Origin: Billgrantia sulfidoxydans
Lineage (GTDB): Bacteria; Pseudomonadota; Gammaproteobacteria; Pseudomonadales; Halomonadaceae
DNA: 64,000 nt
Assembly: GCF_017868775.1 (NCBI RefSeq)
Contig: NZ_CP053381.1
Span: forward strand, 248,001-312,000
Reading direction: 5' to 3'
The notes under the pieces were generated by a model. It made no database searches and was not told the origin of the DNA. It worked only from the letters and a program-made list of their open reading frames with translations. This document shows, one piece after another, positions 63,862-64,000 of the stretch (positions are counted from its first letter, which is position 1; each line of letters begins with the position of its first letter). A program made the translations under genes and the position numbers.

Positions 63862-64000
63862 GGTCTGCTCCTTGACGATGTGAATGAAATGTCCGATGGA
63901 CGGTTCACTAAGGGCAGGAAGCGTGCCGTTGTTAATAAAGTGCTTTTAAAACAATTTGTTTCGCTGTTTTCTATGCTCAAGGCTCAGTTTAATTAGGCAA

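Overview
This window is high-GC chromosomal DNA that most resembles a gammaproteobacterium of the Halomonadaceae (Halomonas-like). The reasons are the respiratory nitrate reductase locus with Pseudomonas/Halomonas-style accessories (narXL, several narK, ppiC, a Dnr-like regulator and Moco genes in line), an FNR with the E. coli cysteine spacing, and many genes for methylated amines and compatible-solute-type compounds. This is inference from gene content and protein similarity recalled from memory; no search was run. No rRNA, tRNA, CRISPR array, insertion sequence or prophage was seen.

Layout. (1) 0.1-1.4 kb: a small heat-shock protein and an FNR/Anr-type oxygen sensor, convergent around a strong hairpin. 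(2) 1.6-8.3 kb, minus strand: two nitrate/nitrite transporters flanking a universal stress protein, then narL and narX; a recognisable NarL 7-2-7 site and an FNR-like box precede narK. (3) 8.4-21.4 kb, plus strand: a third NarK-type transporter, narGHJI, a parvulin isomerase, moaB, moeA, a Dnr-like regulator, a DGC-type zinc-binding protein and moaA, mostly with overlapping or very close gene ends. (4) 21.5-37.4 kb: a creatinine/creatine/sarcosine island: an unrecognised 103-residue protein, creatinase, a BCCT transporter, creatininine hydrolase (creatininase), a LysR regulator, a sodium:solute symporter with a 40-residue membrane partner, a GATase1/AraC regulator, glyA, soxBDAG and purU. Together they can turn creatinine into creatine, then sarcosine plus urea, then glycine and a one-carbon unit, with GlyA making serine and PurU releasing formate. 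(5) 37.5-39.5 kb: a prolyl-oligopeptidase-family peptidase. (6) 39.5-55.6 kb: a second catabolic block bounded by a TetR regulator on one side and an OYE/trimethylamine-dehydrogenase-like demethylase, a ProC paralogue and etfBA on the other. Between them lie a LysR regulator, a DHDPS-family lyase, an FAD amine/amino-acid oxidase, an aldehyde dehydrogenase, a TRAP transporter, an Ldh-family imino-acid reductase and a proline-racemase-family enzyme. The set fits catabolism of N-methylated and/or hydroxylated prolines, but the substrate is inferred. (7) 55.6-62.0 kb: a thioesterase divergent from a complete oligopeptide-type ABC transporter. (8) 62.0-63.9 kb: a TSUP exporter, a lipoprotein and an orphan Hcp.

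The most notable non-coding signal is a shared operator: TGTACAC-N12-AATGTACA occurs both in front of the TetR gene (40246-40272) and, with an extra TGTACA half-site, in the demethylase/proC divergent region (52970-53006), 12.7 kb away. It ties the two ends of region 6 into one likely regulon. Other points are a probable frameshift in the TRAP small subunit, an alanine at one of the four expected iron-sulfur cysteines of the demethylase, and a Ser/Cys (not Cys/Cys) active site in the racemase-family protein.
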